Assembly: GCA_017461585.1 (NCBI GenBank)
Contig: JAFTYM010000044.1
Coordinates: forward strand, 1-45,736
DNA length: 45,736 bases
Direction: 5' to 3'
Source: Oscillospiraceae bacterium
Lineage (GTDB): Bacteria > Bacillota > Clostridia > Oscillospirales > Oscillospiraceae
The notes under the pieces were generated by a model, which was not told the origin of the DNA, ran no database searches, and saw nothing but the letters and a program-made list of their open reading frames with translations. This document shows positions 1 to 6,586 of this stretch, one piece after another; within the stretch, counting starts at the first letter, position 1, and every line of letters starts with the position of its first letter. Both the position numbers and the translations under genes were made by a program.

Positions 1-142
1 AGTTTTGCCAAAAGCTATTCGAGATAGAAACAGCTTATAAAAATCCGCCAATACTGGTATGTATTGGCGGATTTTTTAAGTTGCATTATAGCCGAATAGA
101 TAAAGGCAAAACCTTATGTTTTCTTATCGGGTACACCCTAAC
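1..142 (+). repeat. Palindromic dispersed repeat, left copy
   Basis: This 142-bp segment reappears in inverted orientation at 45582-45723. The two copies are identical from about base 36 to 142 and differ at about six positions in the outer 35 bases. The element is self-complementary in nested blocks: GTTTTGCC (2-9) pairs with GGCAAAAC (105-112), CTATTCG (15-21) with CGAATAG (93-99), and a 16-bp arm (39-54) with 61-76. It starts 13 bp past the stop codon of the adjacent glycosyltransferase, on that gene's 3' side. The same relation to the neighbouring gene holds at the right end. An unbroken reading frame also runs through both copies. A MITE-like or extragenic palindromic repeat is the best reading. 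Confidence 0.85.
39..76. terminator. Bidirectional intrinsic terminator inside left repeat
   Basis: A perfect 16-bp stem (39-54 with 61-76) closes a 6-nt loop. It carries A-runs on one side and T-runs on the other, so it can terminate in both directions. On the minus strand it would end the glycosyltransferase transcript. Confidence 0.75.
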
Positions 143-155
143 ATCGGTGCTGTTT

Positions 156-1415
156 TTATCTTATTTTATCAATACTTACAGAGACGTTATGGGGAATCGG
201 CTTCCATTCGACTTTTGAGAAAAGTGCGATGACAAGCGAAATTGCACCTATAGCGTCAAAAAGCCAGAACGTACAGCAGAACCACAGCTTTTTATACCAT
301 TTTACAGGAGCAATACGTCCGCGTTCTGCAACAAAAATATAAACTGCAGTTATAAATTTTGTGCCCCAGAAGACAAGAATTGCTGTAAGTGCGCTTTGGA
401 CAGCTGCTGCTGAATCAATGGTAAATGACTGCGATGCAAAGAGCGAGAGCAGAGATATGAGCTTTTCAAAAATTGAAAAAACAGCACTTGGGATGACAAC
501 GGAGAGCATATCAAAGCTGATGAAATTGCGAAGCCCGAAAGGCGGTTTGAAAATATTAAGGAACAGCTTGCCGCCCGACTCAAACAGAGCCTGAAGGTGA
601 CCTTTTGACCAACGGATACGCTGCCGCATGGCTGTTTTCAGGTCGGTGGGCTGCTCGTCGTAGAATTCTGCTGCGTCGTTATATGATATGCGGTAGCCGT
701 TGACTACGGCATCTGCGCAAAATGCCCTGTCCTCTGTAAGAGAGGTGTAGTTCCAGCCGTTTTCTATTATTTCTGCTGCAAAGAGAAAACCGGTGCCCTG
801 TATGCGTGTGGCAAGATTAAGAAGGGAGCGGGCACGGTGTTCTGTACGGATGGTGCGCAGCCAATGGAGCCCGTAGGATGCGGATATCCAGTTGTCGCCG
901 AAGTTTTTGGTGTTGCGGTAAGAGGTGATGATTTTCTCACCTGCGGCAAAGGCTTCGTTCATGCGGGATATGTAGTCCTTTTTGAGGAGATTGTCGGCGT
1001 CAAAGACAAAGTAGCCGTCAAAACTGAGGAGTCCATAGTCGCGGCGGATGCACTCGACCAAAAACTGCAAGGCATAGCCCTTTGTTCTGTGGTCGGGGTC
1101 AAAGCGCTCGTAACAGACAGCACCGTATTCTCTGACGATTTCGGCAGTTTTGTCCGTGCAGTTGTCCGCAACGACGAATACAGACACCTTGCCTGTATAG
1201 TCCTGCCTGTGTATGCTGTCGAGCAGATTTCCTATTACGGCTTCTTCGTTGCGCGCTGCTACAAGTATTGCGTATTTATACCGCTTGCCGGTGGGAGAAA
1301 ACCTGCGCGTTGCGAAAAAACCGATTATGGTATATATGGGGAGATAGCAGTACAGCCGACTGATTACTTTGGAAATCCCTGACAGAATGTCGGCGAATAA
1401 TTTTAAAATGCCCAT
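156..1415 (-). CDS. Membrane-associated family 2 glycosyltransferase
   Basis: A 419-residue processive-type GT2 enzyme that would transfer a sugar from a nucleotide sugar at the cytoplasmic membrane. The N-terminus has a hydrophobic segment (about residues 10-35). The GT-A core follows: VAARNEE near 52-58, the VVADNC strand near 81-86, an FDADN metal-binding DxD-type motif at 138-142, the acceptor-site TED at 227-229 and QRIRW (QxxRW) at 265-269. Two or more hydrophobic segments near residues 300-400 would anchor the C-terminus. This is the cellulose/hyaluronan synthase-like arrangement, but substrate and product cannot be told from sequence. The start follows an AGGTGAAGAG ribosome-binding site. 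The gene stands alone, separated from the upstream operon by a 575-bp scarred region. Confidence 0.85.
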   Translation of the reverse strand: MGILKLFADILSGISKVISRLYCYLPIYTIIGFFATRRFSPTGKRYKYAILVAARNEEAVIGNLLDSIHRQDYTGKVSVFVVADNCTDKTAEIVREYGAVCYERFDPDHRTKGYALQFLVECIRRDYGLLSFDGYFVFDADNLLKKDYISRMNEAFAAGEKIITSYRNTKNFGDNWISASYGLHWLRTIRTEHRARSLLNLATRIQGTGFLFAAEIIENGWNYTSLTEDRAFCADAVVNGYRISYNDAAEFYDEQPTDLKTAMRQRIRWSKGHLQALFESGGKLFLNIFKPPFGLRNFISFDMLSVVIPSAVFSIFEKLISLLSLFASQSFTIDSAAAVQSALTAILVFWGTKFITAVYIFVAERGRIAPVKWYKKLWFCCTFWLFDAIGAISLVIALFSKVEWKPIPHNVSVSIDKIR

Positions 1416-1506
1416 TTCTCTTCACCTGCCTGCAAAAATTGTAGCTTTTTGCGGATGAAGAAAAAAGGAACGGCAAATTAAGAATTTCGGAAGATAAATT
1501 TAAGAA

Positions 1507-1534
1507 AAACAAAATACCCCCGACGATGGCGGGG
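1507..1534 (-). terminator. Possible terminator/attenuator upstream of the glycosyltransferase
   Basis: On the minus strand CCCCG and CGGGG arms (1518-1522 with 1530-1534) form a short GC-rich hairpin followed by TATTTTGTTTTT. It would stop read-through from the ada side before the glycosyltransferase. The stem is only about 5 bp, so the call is tentative. Confidence 0.4.
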
Positions 1535-1563
1535 CGTCGTAAAACAGTTATAATAAAATAAGA

Positions 1564-1610
1564 CTGAAAACGATGTGTTTTCAGAGGACGGCGTGACTTC
1601 GGTCACGCCG
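1564..1610 (-). terminator. Tandem hairpins after recombinase remnant
   Basis: The first hairpin is a perfect 9-bp stem at 1589-1610 with a UUCG-type loop when read on the plus strand. The second is an 8-bp stem, CTGAAAAC with GTTTTCAG, at 1564-1584. On the minus strand they follow the stop codon of the remnant and lead into TCTTATTTTATTATA, resembling the 3' end of a once-functional gene. Confidence 0.4.
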
Positions 1611-1710
1611 ATTCCTTTTGCATCAGTTCATTCAGAGGGATAAACCCAATGCCGTTATAGTTGATGTGGATATGCTGTCTGCGTTTGCGCTGGACTTGTA
1701 CGGTGCTTCC
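1603..1710 (-). pseudogene. Remnant resembling the C-terminus of a large serine recombinase
   Basis: About 34 codons remain open up to a TGA at 1603-1605. They encode a basic stretch (VQRKRRQ), then HIHINYNGIGFIP and a LNELMQKES tail. From memory this resembles the last residues of DUF4368-type recombinases of clostridial conjugative transposons. No start codon or catalytic domain is present upstream, so it is a decayed fragment. The 1416-1990 gap contains no intact gene, only this fragment, hairpins and GC-rich mobile-element-like sequence. Family assignment is by recall and uncertain. Confidence 0.45.
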
Positions 1711-1860
1711 ACATAGACAGTCTATGTAACAATACGGGGGTTTTCAGAATTGCCGATGGGGAATGATTTGAAAAATAGTTTCCCATTGGCAAGTGGGCAA
1801 GGATAGCCGCATAGCGGCGCAAGGGGTGCAGTCCCTTGTTCGGAACGAAGTGACGCAAAA

Positions 1861-1896
1861 CAGCCAGCCCGGACATTCAGATGTCCGGGCTGGCTG
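1861..1896 (-). terminator. Strong hairpin downstream of ada
   Basis: A perfect 16-bp GC-rich stem (1861-1876 with 1881-1896) around a 4-nt loop, followed on the minus strand by TTTTGCG. It lies about 95 bp past the ada stop codon and could terminate the ferredoxin-CCG-ada operon. It could also be part of the mobile-element scar. Confidence 0.5.
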
Positions 1897-1978
1897 TCTC
1901 GCAGAGCGCACAATACAGGGTCGCAGACCCATGTATAGAAGTGCGCCCTTGGTTCCTAAAGGTTAATTAGTTCGACAA

Positions 1979-1989
1979 ATTGTAGTTCA
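1979..1989 (+). repeat. 11-bp direct repeat, left of the ada operon
   Basis: ATTGTAGTTCA occurs here, one base from the ada stop codon, and again at 4221-4231 beyond the operon promoter. The pair brackets the complete ferredoxin-CCG-ada unit and might be a target-site duplication or recombination footprint. Coincidence is possible at this length. Confidence 0.4.
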
Positions 1990-1990
1990 C

Positions 1991-2998
1991 TTATACAGTG
2001 AATTTTCTTTCCATTTCCAACAGAAACTGTTTACGCTGTATGCCGCCCGCATAGCCGACAAGCCTGTTATCTTTACCCACAACCCTGTGACATGGAATGA
2101 TTATAAGAATCGGGTTGCGGTTGTTGGCATTTCCCACTGCTCTGGCGGCCTTTGAGTTACCCGTCATTGCGGCGACCTGTAAATAGGTTTTTGTCTGTCC
2201 ATAAGGAATTTCTGTCAGTCTGCCCCATACATTCTGTTGAAAATCTGTGCCATTGAGAGAAAGAGGTAGTGAAAAGTTCTTTCTACTGCCTGTAAAATAT
2301 TCGTCCAGTTGCTGGCAGGCCTGTGAGAGAAACAGACCGCCGGAGCTGCCCTGCTTTTCTTCATTTTCTACAAATTTCAAAGATGTTATTCCAATATCAT
2401 CCTCTGTGATTTTCACAGTTCCCACAGGGGTATTGTAATAGCACCACCTGTCTTTTTCCAGCACTTTCCAACTGTATTCTGCCGGTGAAATACCCAGCTG
2501 CTTTTTGAAAAATACGCTGAAAGCAGATGGTGTCTCAAAGCCTGTCTTCATTGCTACAGCTGTAACTGAAGCGTTATTTTTCAGCAGCTCACAGGCTTTT
2601 TTAAGCCTTATTTCCGCTGTATACTGCGTGATGGACACGCCATATTGGCTTTCAAACAACTTTGTCAGATGCCTGCGTGTTACCGGCAGAGCTGACAGTC
2701 TGTCATTCATCAGTGATTTATCTCCGTAGCAAGTGGATATTACTTCTGCGGCTGCTGTGGCCAGCTCCTTTTCCGGACAGTAGAACAACAAGTCAGGCCT
2801 GCATCGCTTACATGGACGAAAACCTGCCTGTATAGCCAGTTGTCCTGTTTCAAAGAAAACAATATTGTCAGACGATGGATTTCTTGATTTACAGGAGGGG
2901 CGGCAGAATATGCCTGTTGTTTTTACCCCATAAAAGAATTTTCCGTCATACATTTTGTCGCAGTTCATAACCGCCTGTAGCATATCCTTTTTTTCCAT
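1991..2998 (-). CDS. ada: Bifunctional Ada: DNA alkylation repair protein and AraC-type activator
   Basis: A 335-residue Ada protein that removes methyl groups from phosphotriesters and O6-methylguanine and, once methylated, activates transcription. Three modules are in order. The N-terminal Ada zinc domain has ligands Cys32, Cys36, Cys63 and Cys66 (FCRPSC and RPCKRC). An AraC-type helix-turn-helix region spans roughly 85-185. The C-terminal O6-alkylguanine methyltransferase domain has the IPCHRV active site, with Cys303 as acceptor. Length is close to the E. coli protein (354 residues) and all key cysteines are present, so it should be functional. The start follows a GGGGGTGAGG ribosome-binding site. 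It lies 60 bp after the CCG-protein gene and is probably the last gene of that operon. Confidence 0.93.
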   Translation of the reverse strand: MEKKDMLQAVMNCDKMYDGKFFYGVKTTGIFCRPSCKSRNPSSDNIVFFETGQLAIQAGFRPCKRCRPDLLFYCPEKELATAAAEVISTCYGDKSLMNDRLSALPVTRRHLTKLFESQYGVSITQYTAEIRLKKACELLKNNASVTAVAMKTGFETPSAFSVFFKKQLGISPAEYSWKVLEKDRWCYYNTPVGTVKITEDDIGITSLKFVENEEKQGSSGGLFLSQACQQLDEYFTGSRKNFSLPLSLNGTDFQQNVWGRLTEIPYGQTKTYLQVAAMTGNSKAARAVGNANNRNPILIIIPCHRVVGKDNRLVGYAGGIQRKQFLLEMERKFTV

Positions 2999-3058
2999 AG
3001 CCTCACCCCCAGTTTAATTTATATTTTAACCGCTGCCTGTGATAAATCAATGGTGTTA

Positions 3059-3820
3059 TCAAAAAGTTTTATCCAGATAGCCTGCACAGGCATTGCACAT
3101 ATCGGCCGACACCAGTTCTTCTGTCAACATATTTTCTGTAAAGCGTGCATGTGCGTGGTATTCGTCCAGAGTTTCCAGAATTGGGGCTGTTTCAAGATTT
3201 AACAACAGGTCTACCAGATGACGAGGGGTTATGCCTTTAGCACTGAATCCTCTGAGACAACCAATACAATACACTACCACATCTTCGCAAGGGAACTGAT
3301 TTGCCCTTTCCTGTATTCTTTTTTCTACCCTATCATTGTCCACATAGCCGTAGAAATTGTCGCCACAGCAGACAGAGTTTTCTCCGTGGTATTCAGCCTC
3401 AACAATCTGAATGTTCATCTTGCTCAGTAGACTGCGGATAGCCCTATGTATCTGTGGCTTGTGGCGGTATCCACAGGAATCATGGACAGACATCTTTGCA
3501 CCTTTATAGTCCGGCAGAGGCAGATTGTCTATACTGTCTAAAACTTCCCACAGAGTAATGGTTTCAATGCCTTCATAAAGTGAACGAAATCTTCTGTCAC
3601 AGCCTGCACAGTCAGCAATAATTACGCTGCCATCCGGTAGCTTCGGATCATAACGGCAGCAGGTGCTGTGCAGTTTTACATATCCAAAATTATTTTTAAG
3701 CATCTGCCAGATGCTGTTGACCGTTTCCGGCTTGTACTCTATAAGTGCACAGCCGGGATTATAATAGCATTTATCCATATCAATGCTGTCAATTGATATA
3801 CTTTCTCTAATCTGGTTCAT
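3059..3820 (-). CDS. HdrB-like CCG-domain Fe-S protein
   Basis: A 253-residue protein with two cysteine-rich (CCG) repeats of the kind that bind the noncubane [4Fe-4S] cluster in heterodisulfide reductase subunit B and related redox proteins. Repeat one has Cys18/Cys24, Cys54-Cys55 and Cys71/Cys74. Repeat two has Cys116, Cys151-Cys152 and Cys185/Cys188. The ATG at 3820 is chosen because AAGGAG lies just ahead of it; an upstream in-frame start would run into the ferredoxin gene. It begins 14 bp after the ferredoxin stop, so the two are very likely co-expressed and may exchange electrons. Its substrate is unknown. There is no transmembrane segment. Confidence 0.8.
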   Translation of the reverse strand: MNQIRESISIDSIDMDKCYYNPGCALIEYKPETVNSIWQMLKNNFGYVKLHSTCCRYDPKLPDGSVIIADCAGCDRRFRSLYEGIETITLWEVLDSIDNLPLPDYKGAKMSVHDSCGYRHKPQIHRAIRSLLSKMNIQIVEAEYHGENSVCCGDNFYGYVDNDRVEKRIQERANQFPCEDVVVYCIGCLRGFSAKGITPRHLVDLLLNLETAPILETLDEYHAHARFTENMLTEELVSADMCNACAGYLDKTF

Positions 3821-3834
3821 ATATTTTCTCCTTA

Positions 3835-4050
3835 TTATACCGGTTTTGCCGCACCCACAGGGCATATATAAGAACAAGTTCCGCAATCGATACATTTTTC
3901 TTCGATAATGTGATACCTGTCATCTGTAAATTCAATTGCTCCTTTAGGGCATTTTTCTGTGCAGAGGCCACATTTTATACAGTTGTCTGTGATGTAGTAA
4001 AAGAATTTGTCCTCGATACCTTTTACAATTGGTTTTGCTTTTTCTCTCAT
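3835..4050 (-). CDS. 2[4Fe-4S] ferredoxin
   Basis: A 71-residue bacterial-type ferredoxin with two CxxCxxCxxxCP motifs (CIKCGLCTEKCP and CIDCGTCSYICP), each expected to bind one low-potential [4Fe-4S] cluster. The start at 4050 follows AAGGAGG at good spacing, so a longer in-frame start at 4092 is rejected. It is the first gene of the ferredoxin-CCG-ada operon and the obvious electron donor or acceptor for the CCG protein. Confidence 0.9.
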   Translation of the reverse strand: MREKAKPIVKGIEDKFFYYITDNCIKCGLCTEKCPKGAIEFTDDRYHIIEEKCIDCGTCSYICPVGAAKPV

Positions 4051-4078
4051 TTTTAATTCCTCCTTTGATAAATATTCT

Positions 4079-4107
4079 ATTATAAAAAGCACACCGGCGC
4101 ATTTCCA
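4079..4107 (-). promoter_or_regulatory. Promoter of the ferredoxin-CCG-ada operon
   Basis: On the minus strand TGGAAA (4102-4107) is followed after 17 bp by a perfect TATAAT (4079-4084), about 28 bp upstream of the ferredoxin start. The rest of the 4051-4415 interval holds a hairpin (4338-4371), the serS terminator, a direct repeat and no gene. Confidence 0.6.
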
Positions 4108-4220
4108 TTTGTAGCTTGTAATTCTGAAAAAGCATACAAAAGATTGAGCGGCAAATAAATCATCTAAAATTAACTAAAGTGCTCAGTGCATTTTCAGATG
4201 CTCGAATGTCTTTTGCCAAT

Positions 4221-4231
4221 ATTGTAGTTCA
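4221..4231 (+). repeat. 11-bp direct repeat, right of the ada operon
   Basis: Second copy of ATTGTAGTTCA, between the operon promoter and the serS terminator, in the same orientation as the copy at 1979-1989. Confidence 0.4.
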
Positions 4232-4259
4232 AGACCAGTAAAAAGTTAATTTTGTCGAT

Positions 4260-4306
4260 AAACAAAAATAAGCGATGCCCAGTTGTTACACTAAGCATCG
4301 CTTATT
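4260..4306 (-). terminator. Intrinsic terminator of serS
   Basis: On the minus strand a perfect 12-bp stem (AATAAGCGATGC with its complement, 4267-4278 and 4295-4306) with a 16-nt loop runs into TTTTTGTTT. A further 14-bp imperfect hairpin without a T-run lies between it and the serS stop (4338-4371). Confidence 0.75.
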
Positions 4307-4415
4307 CTGTTGTTACCAACCCCGTCTGACAGATGCTGTAAAATAGTTAAGTTGTTCCTTAACTGTTTTACGAACACCCGTCCGAGTGTCGGGGATGTTT
4401 GTTGTTTTTAATTTG

Positions 4416-5726
4416 TTATCTGAGTTCTGTTTTGCCGCCCATGTACATACGGAGTGCTTCGGGGATACGGACGGAGCCGTCTGCCTGAAGGTTGTTCTCC
4501 AAAAATGCGATGAGCATACGGGGAGGAGCAACAACTGTGTTGTTCAGAGTGTGAGCAAAGTACTTGCCGTCCTTGCCGTCTACGCGGATCTTCAGGCGGC
4601 GGGCCTGAGCGTCGCCAAGGTTGGAGCAGCTGCCGACTTCGAAGTACTTCTTCTGACGTGGAGACCATGCCTCAACGTCAAGAGACTTGACCTTAAGGTC
4701 AGCCAGGTCGCCGGAGCAGCAGGCAAGTGTGCGTACGGGGATATCCAGTGTGCGGAAGAAGTCTACTGTGTTCTGCCACAGCTGGTCGTACCAGTAGTTG
4801 CTGTCTTCGGGCTTGCAGATGACGATCATTTCCTGCTTTTCAAACTGGTGGATTCTGTAAACGCCGCGCTCTTCGATGCCGTGTGCACCCTTTTCCTTAC
4901 GGAAGCAGGGAGAGTAGCTTGTAAGAGTCTGGGGCAGTGTTGACTCGGGGATGATCTGGTCAACGAACTTACCGATCATGGAGTGCTCACTTGTGCCGAT
5001 GAGGTAAAGGTCTTCACCTTCGATCTTGTACATCATAGCGTCCATCTCTGCAAAGCTCATAACGCCGTCAACGATGCTGCTGCGGATCATAAAGGGAGGT
5101 ACGCAGTAGGTAAAGCCGCGGTCGATCATGAAGTCTCTTGCGTAAGAGATGATAGCAGAGTGGAGACGGGCAATGTCGCCCATGAGATAGTAGAAGCCGT
5201 TACCTGCGACACGGCGGGCAGAGTCAAGGTCAATGCCGTTAAACTTTGCCATGATGTCTGTGTGGTAGGGAACTTCAAACTCGGGAACAACGGGCTCGCC
5301 GTAACGCTGAACTTCAACGTTGTGGGAGTCGTCAGGACCGAGGGGAACGTCGGGGTCGATGATGTTGGGGATGGTGAGCATGATCTCACGGATACGTGCG
5401 TCAACCTTTGCAAGGTCGGCATCGAGTGCAGCCATCTTATCTGCAAAAGAAGTAACAGTTGCTGTGTTCTCGTCGATCTTCTTCTGAATTTCAGCCTTTT
5501 CAGCCTCGTCGGAAGACTTTTTCATGCGGCCGAAGAGCATGCCGTTTTCCTTGGAGATCTTATTGCGCTGAGACTTCAGAGACTCTGTCTCCTGAATGTA
5601 CTCGCGGCGCTTAACGTCCAGCTCGATGACTTCGTCAACAAGGGGGAGCTTGTGATCCTGAAACTTCTTTTTAATGTTTTCTTTTACTGCGTCAGGGTTC
5701 TTTTTTAAGAAATTAATATCGATCAT
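4416..5726 (-). CDS. serS: Seryl-tRNA synthetase
   Basis: A 436-residue class II aminoacyl-tRNA synthetase that charges tRNA-Ser. The N-terminal 100 or so residues form the long antiparallel coiled-coil arm that reads the tRNA long variable arm (charged, heptad-like sequence). The catalytic domain follows, with the class II motif 2 region (FRKEKGAHGIEERGVYRIHQ) and motif 3 near the end (PRMLIAFLENN). Length is normal for bacterial SerRS. The start is the first codon of the conserved MIDINFLKKNPD opening. It is monocistronic, with its own promoter upstream and an intrinsic terminator downstream. No T-box leader was recognised in the short upstream region. Confidence 0.96.
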   Translation of the reverse strand: MIDINFLKKNPDAVKENIKKKFQDHKLPLVDEVIELDVKRREYIQETESLKSQRNKISKENGMLFGRMKKSSDEAEKAEIQKKIDENTATVTSFADKMAALDADLAKVDARIREIMLTIPNIIDPDVPLGPDDSHNVEVQRYGEPVVPEFEVPYHTDIMAKFNGIDLDSARRVAGNGFYYLMGDIARLHSAIISYARDFMIDRGFTYCVPPFMIRSSIVDGVMSFAEMDAMMYKIEGEDLYLIGTSEHSMIGKFVDQIIPESTLPQTLTSYSPCFRKEKGAHGIEERGVYRIHQFEKQEMIVICKPEDSNYWYDQLWQNTVDFFRTLDIPVRTLACCSGDLADLKVKSLDVEAWSPRQKKYFEVGSCSNLGDAQARRLKIRVDGKDGKYFAHTLNNTVVAPPRMLIAFLENNLQADGSVRIPEALRMYMGGKTELR

Positions 5727-5792
5727 GACTGCAACCTTCTCTTTAACGTATTTTAAGCTCTTTTGAACTTTGAAGTAAATTCATAATATGGC

Positions 5793-5821
5793 ATTATAAC
5801 ACAAAGGAAAAATTAAGTAAA
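5793..5821 (-). promoter_or_regulatory. serS promoter
   Basis: On the minus strand TTTACT (5816-5821) and TATAAT (5793-5798) are separated by 17 bp, with the transcript start expected near 5786, about 60 nt before serS. Confidence 0.65.
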
Positions 5822-5910
5822 GACGGGAAAAATATAGTTTGCTTTTTCTGAAAAATATGGAACTTTTTTAATCGCTGCTTCGTCTGTAAAGATATAAGGA
5901 GGTAATCTGC

Positions 5911-6549
5911 ATGAAAAAATATATTGCATTGTTTCTGGCGCTGCTCTGTGTGGTTGCGCTGGCAGGCTGCAGTAAAGAGGAGCCTGAAGAAAAATGGGCT
6001 CTGATACCTATGGTCAGGGTGGACGGTGTACTGTATCTAGATACGGGGTTTACAAACCATGATATTGATGACGGTGCAGAGCCTGACGGCGAGATCGTGT
6101 CTCAGGTTGACGGGAGTGAAAAACCTGCTGCAGATGATCAGTCAAACTTCGGAACGGGATATAAATACCGATACGGCGAGACCGAGGGTACGGTTGATAT
6201 TTATTTAAACGGCAAATGGCGCATTTTTGCAACAGAAGAAGTGAGACATAAGCTGCAGTTTCCCGAAAATGATGATGAGGATTTAAGTGAAATTCCCGGT
6301 GCTGTGACCCATGTTGTCGATATTTATGACAGGGCAGAGGAAGAACAGCTTCCCTGCGATGAGGCGCTGGAGCTGTTTTATGAGGACGAAACCAACGAAT
6401 ACTATTTCAGCTGTATAAAAAGCCATTATATTATGGTAATGGATAATACAGGAAGAACGGTCGATGTGGTAACTGCGCTGAACGAGGGGCTTATCACGAT
6501 CACGGATTTAGACCGTTACGGAATAGAATATTATACCGAGCCAAAATAA
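5911..6549 (+). CDS. Secreted lipoprotein of unknown function
   Basis: A 212-residue protein with an N-terminal lipoprotein signal: MKKY, a hydrophobic core, then LAGC with Cys20 as the lipidated residue. The mature part is acidic and has no recognised enzymatic motif. A first segment (RVDGVLYLDTG, then DQSNFGTGYKY and NGKWRIF) and a second one (ALELFYEDETNEYYFSCIKS, then ITDLDRYGIEYY) are recalled as recurring in extracytoplasmic proteins of many Clostridia and Bacilli, where no function is established. The start follows AAGGAGGTAATCTGC. It is a lone plus-strand gene between minus-strand units and shares a bidirectional terminator with its 3' neighbour. Confidence 0.85.
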   Translation: MKKYIALFLALLCVVALAGCSKEEPEEKWALIPMVRVDGVLYLDTGFTNHDIDDGAEPDGEIVSQVDGSEKPAADDQSNFGTGYKYRYGETEGTVDIYLNGKWRIFATEEVRHKLQFPENDDEDLSEIPGAVTHVVDIYDRAEEEQLPCDEALELFYEDETNEYYFSCIKSHYIMVMDNTGRTVDVVTALNEGLITITDLDRYGIEYYTEPK

Positions 6550-6586
6550 AAAGCTATGACGATATTTTATCGTCATAGCTTTTTTC
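6548..6586. terminator. Bidirectional terminator between lipoprotein and activase genes
   Basis: AAAGCTATGACGAT (6550-6563) pairs perfectly with 6569-6582 around a 5-nt loop, with A-rich and T-rich flanks. It overlaps the stop of the lipoprotein gene and abuts the stop of the convergent activase gene. Confidence 0.85.

Noticed and set aside
837-1382. Long plus-strand frame inside the glycosyltransferase
   Set aside because: It is the antisense shadow of a gene with intact GT2 motifs and has no ribosome-binding site. Similar long antisense frames in serS, the activase, the reductases and pduL were rejected likewise.
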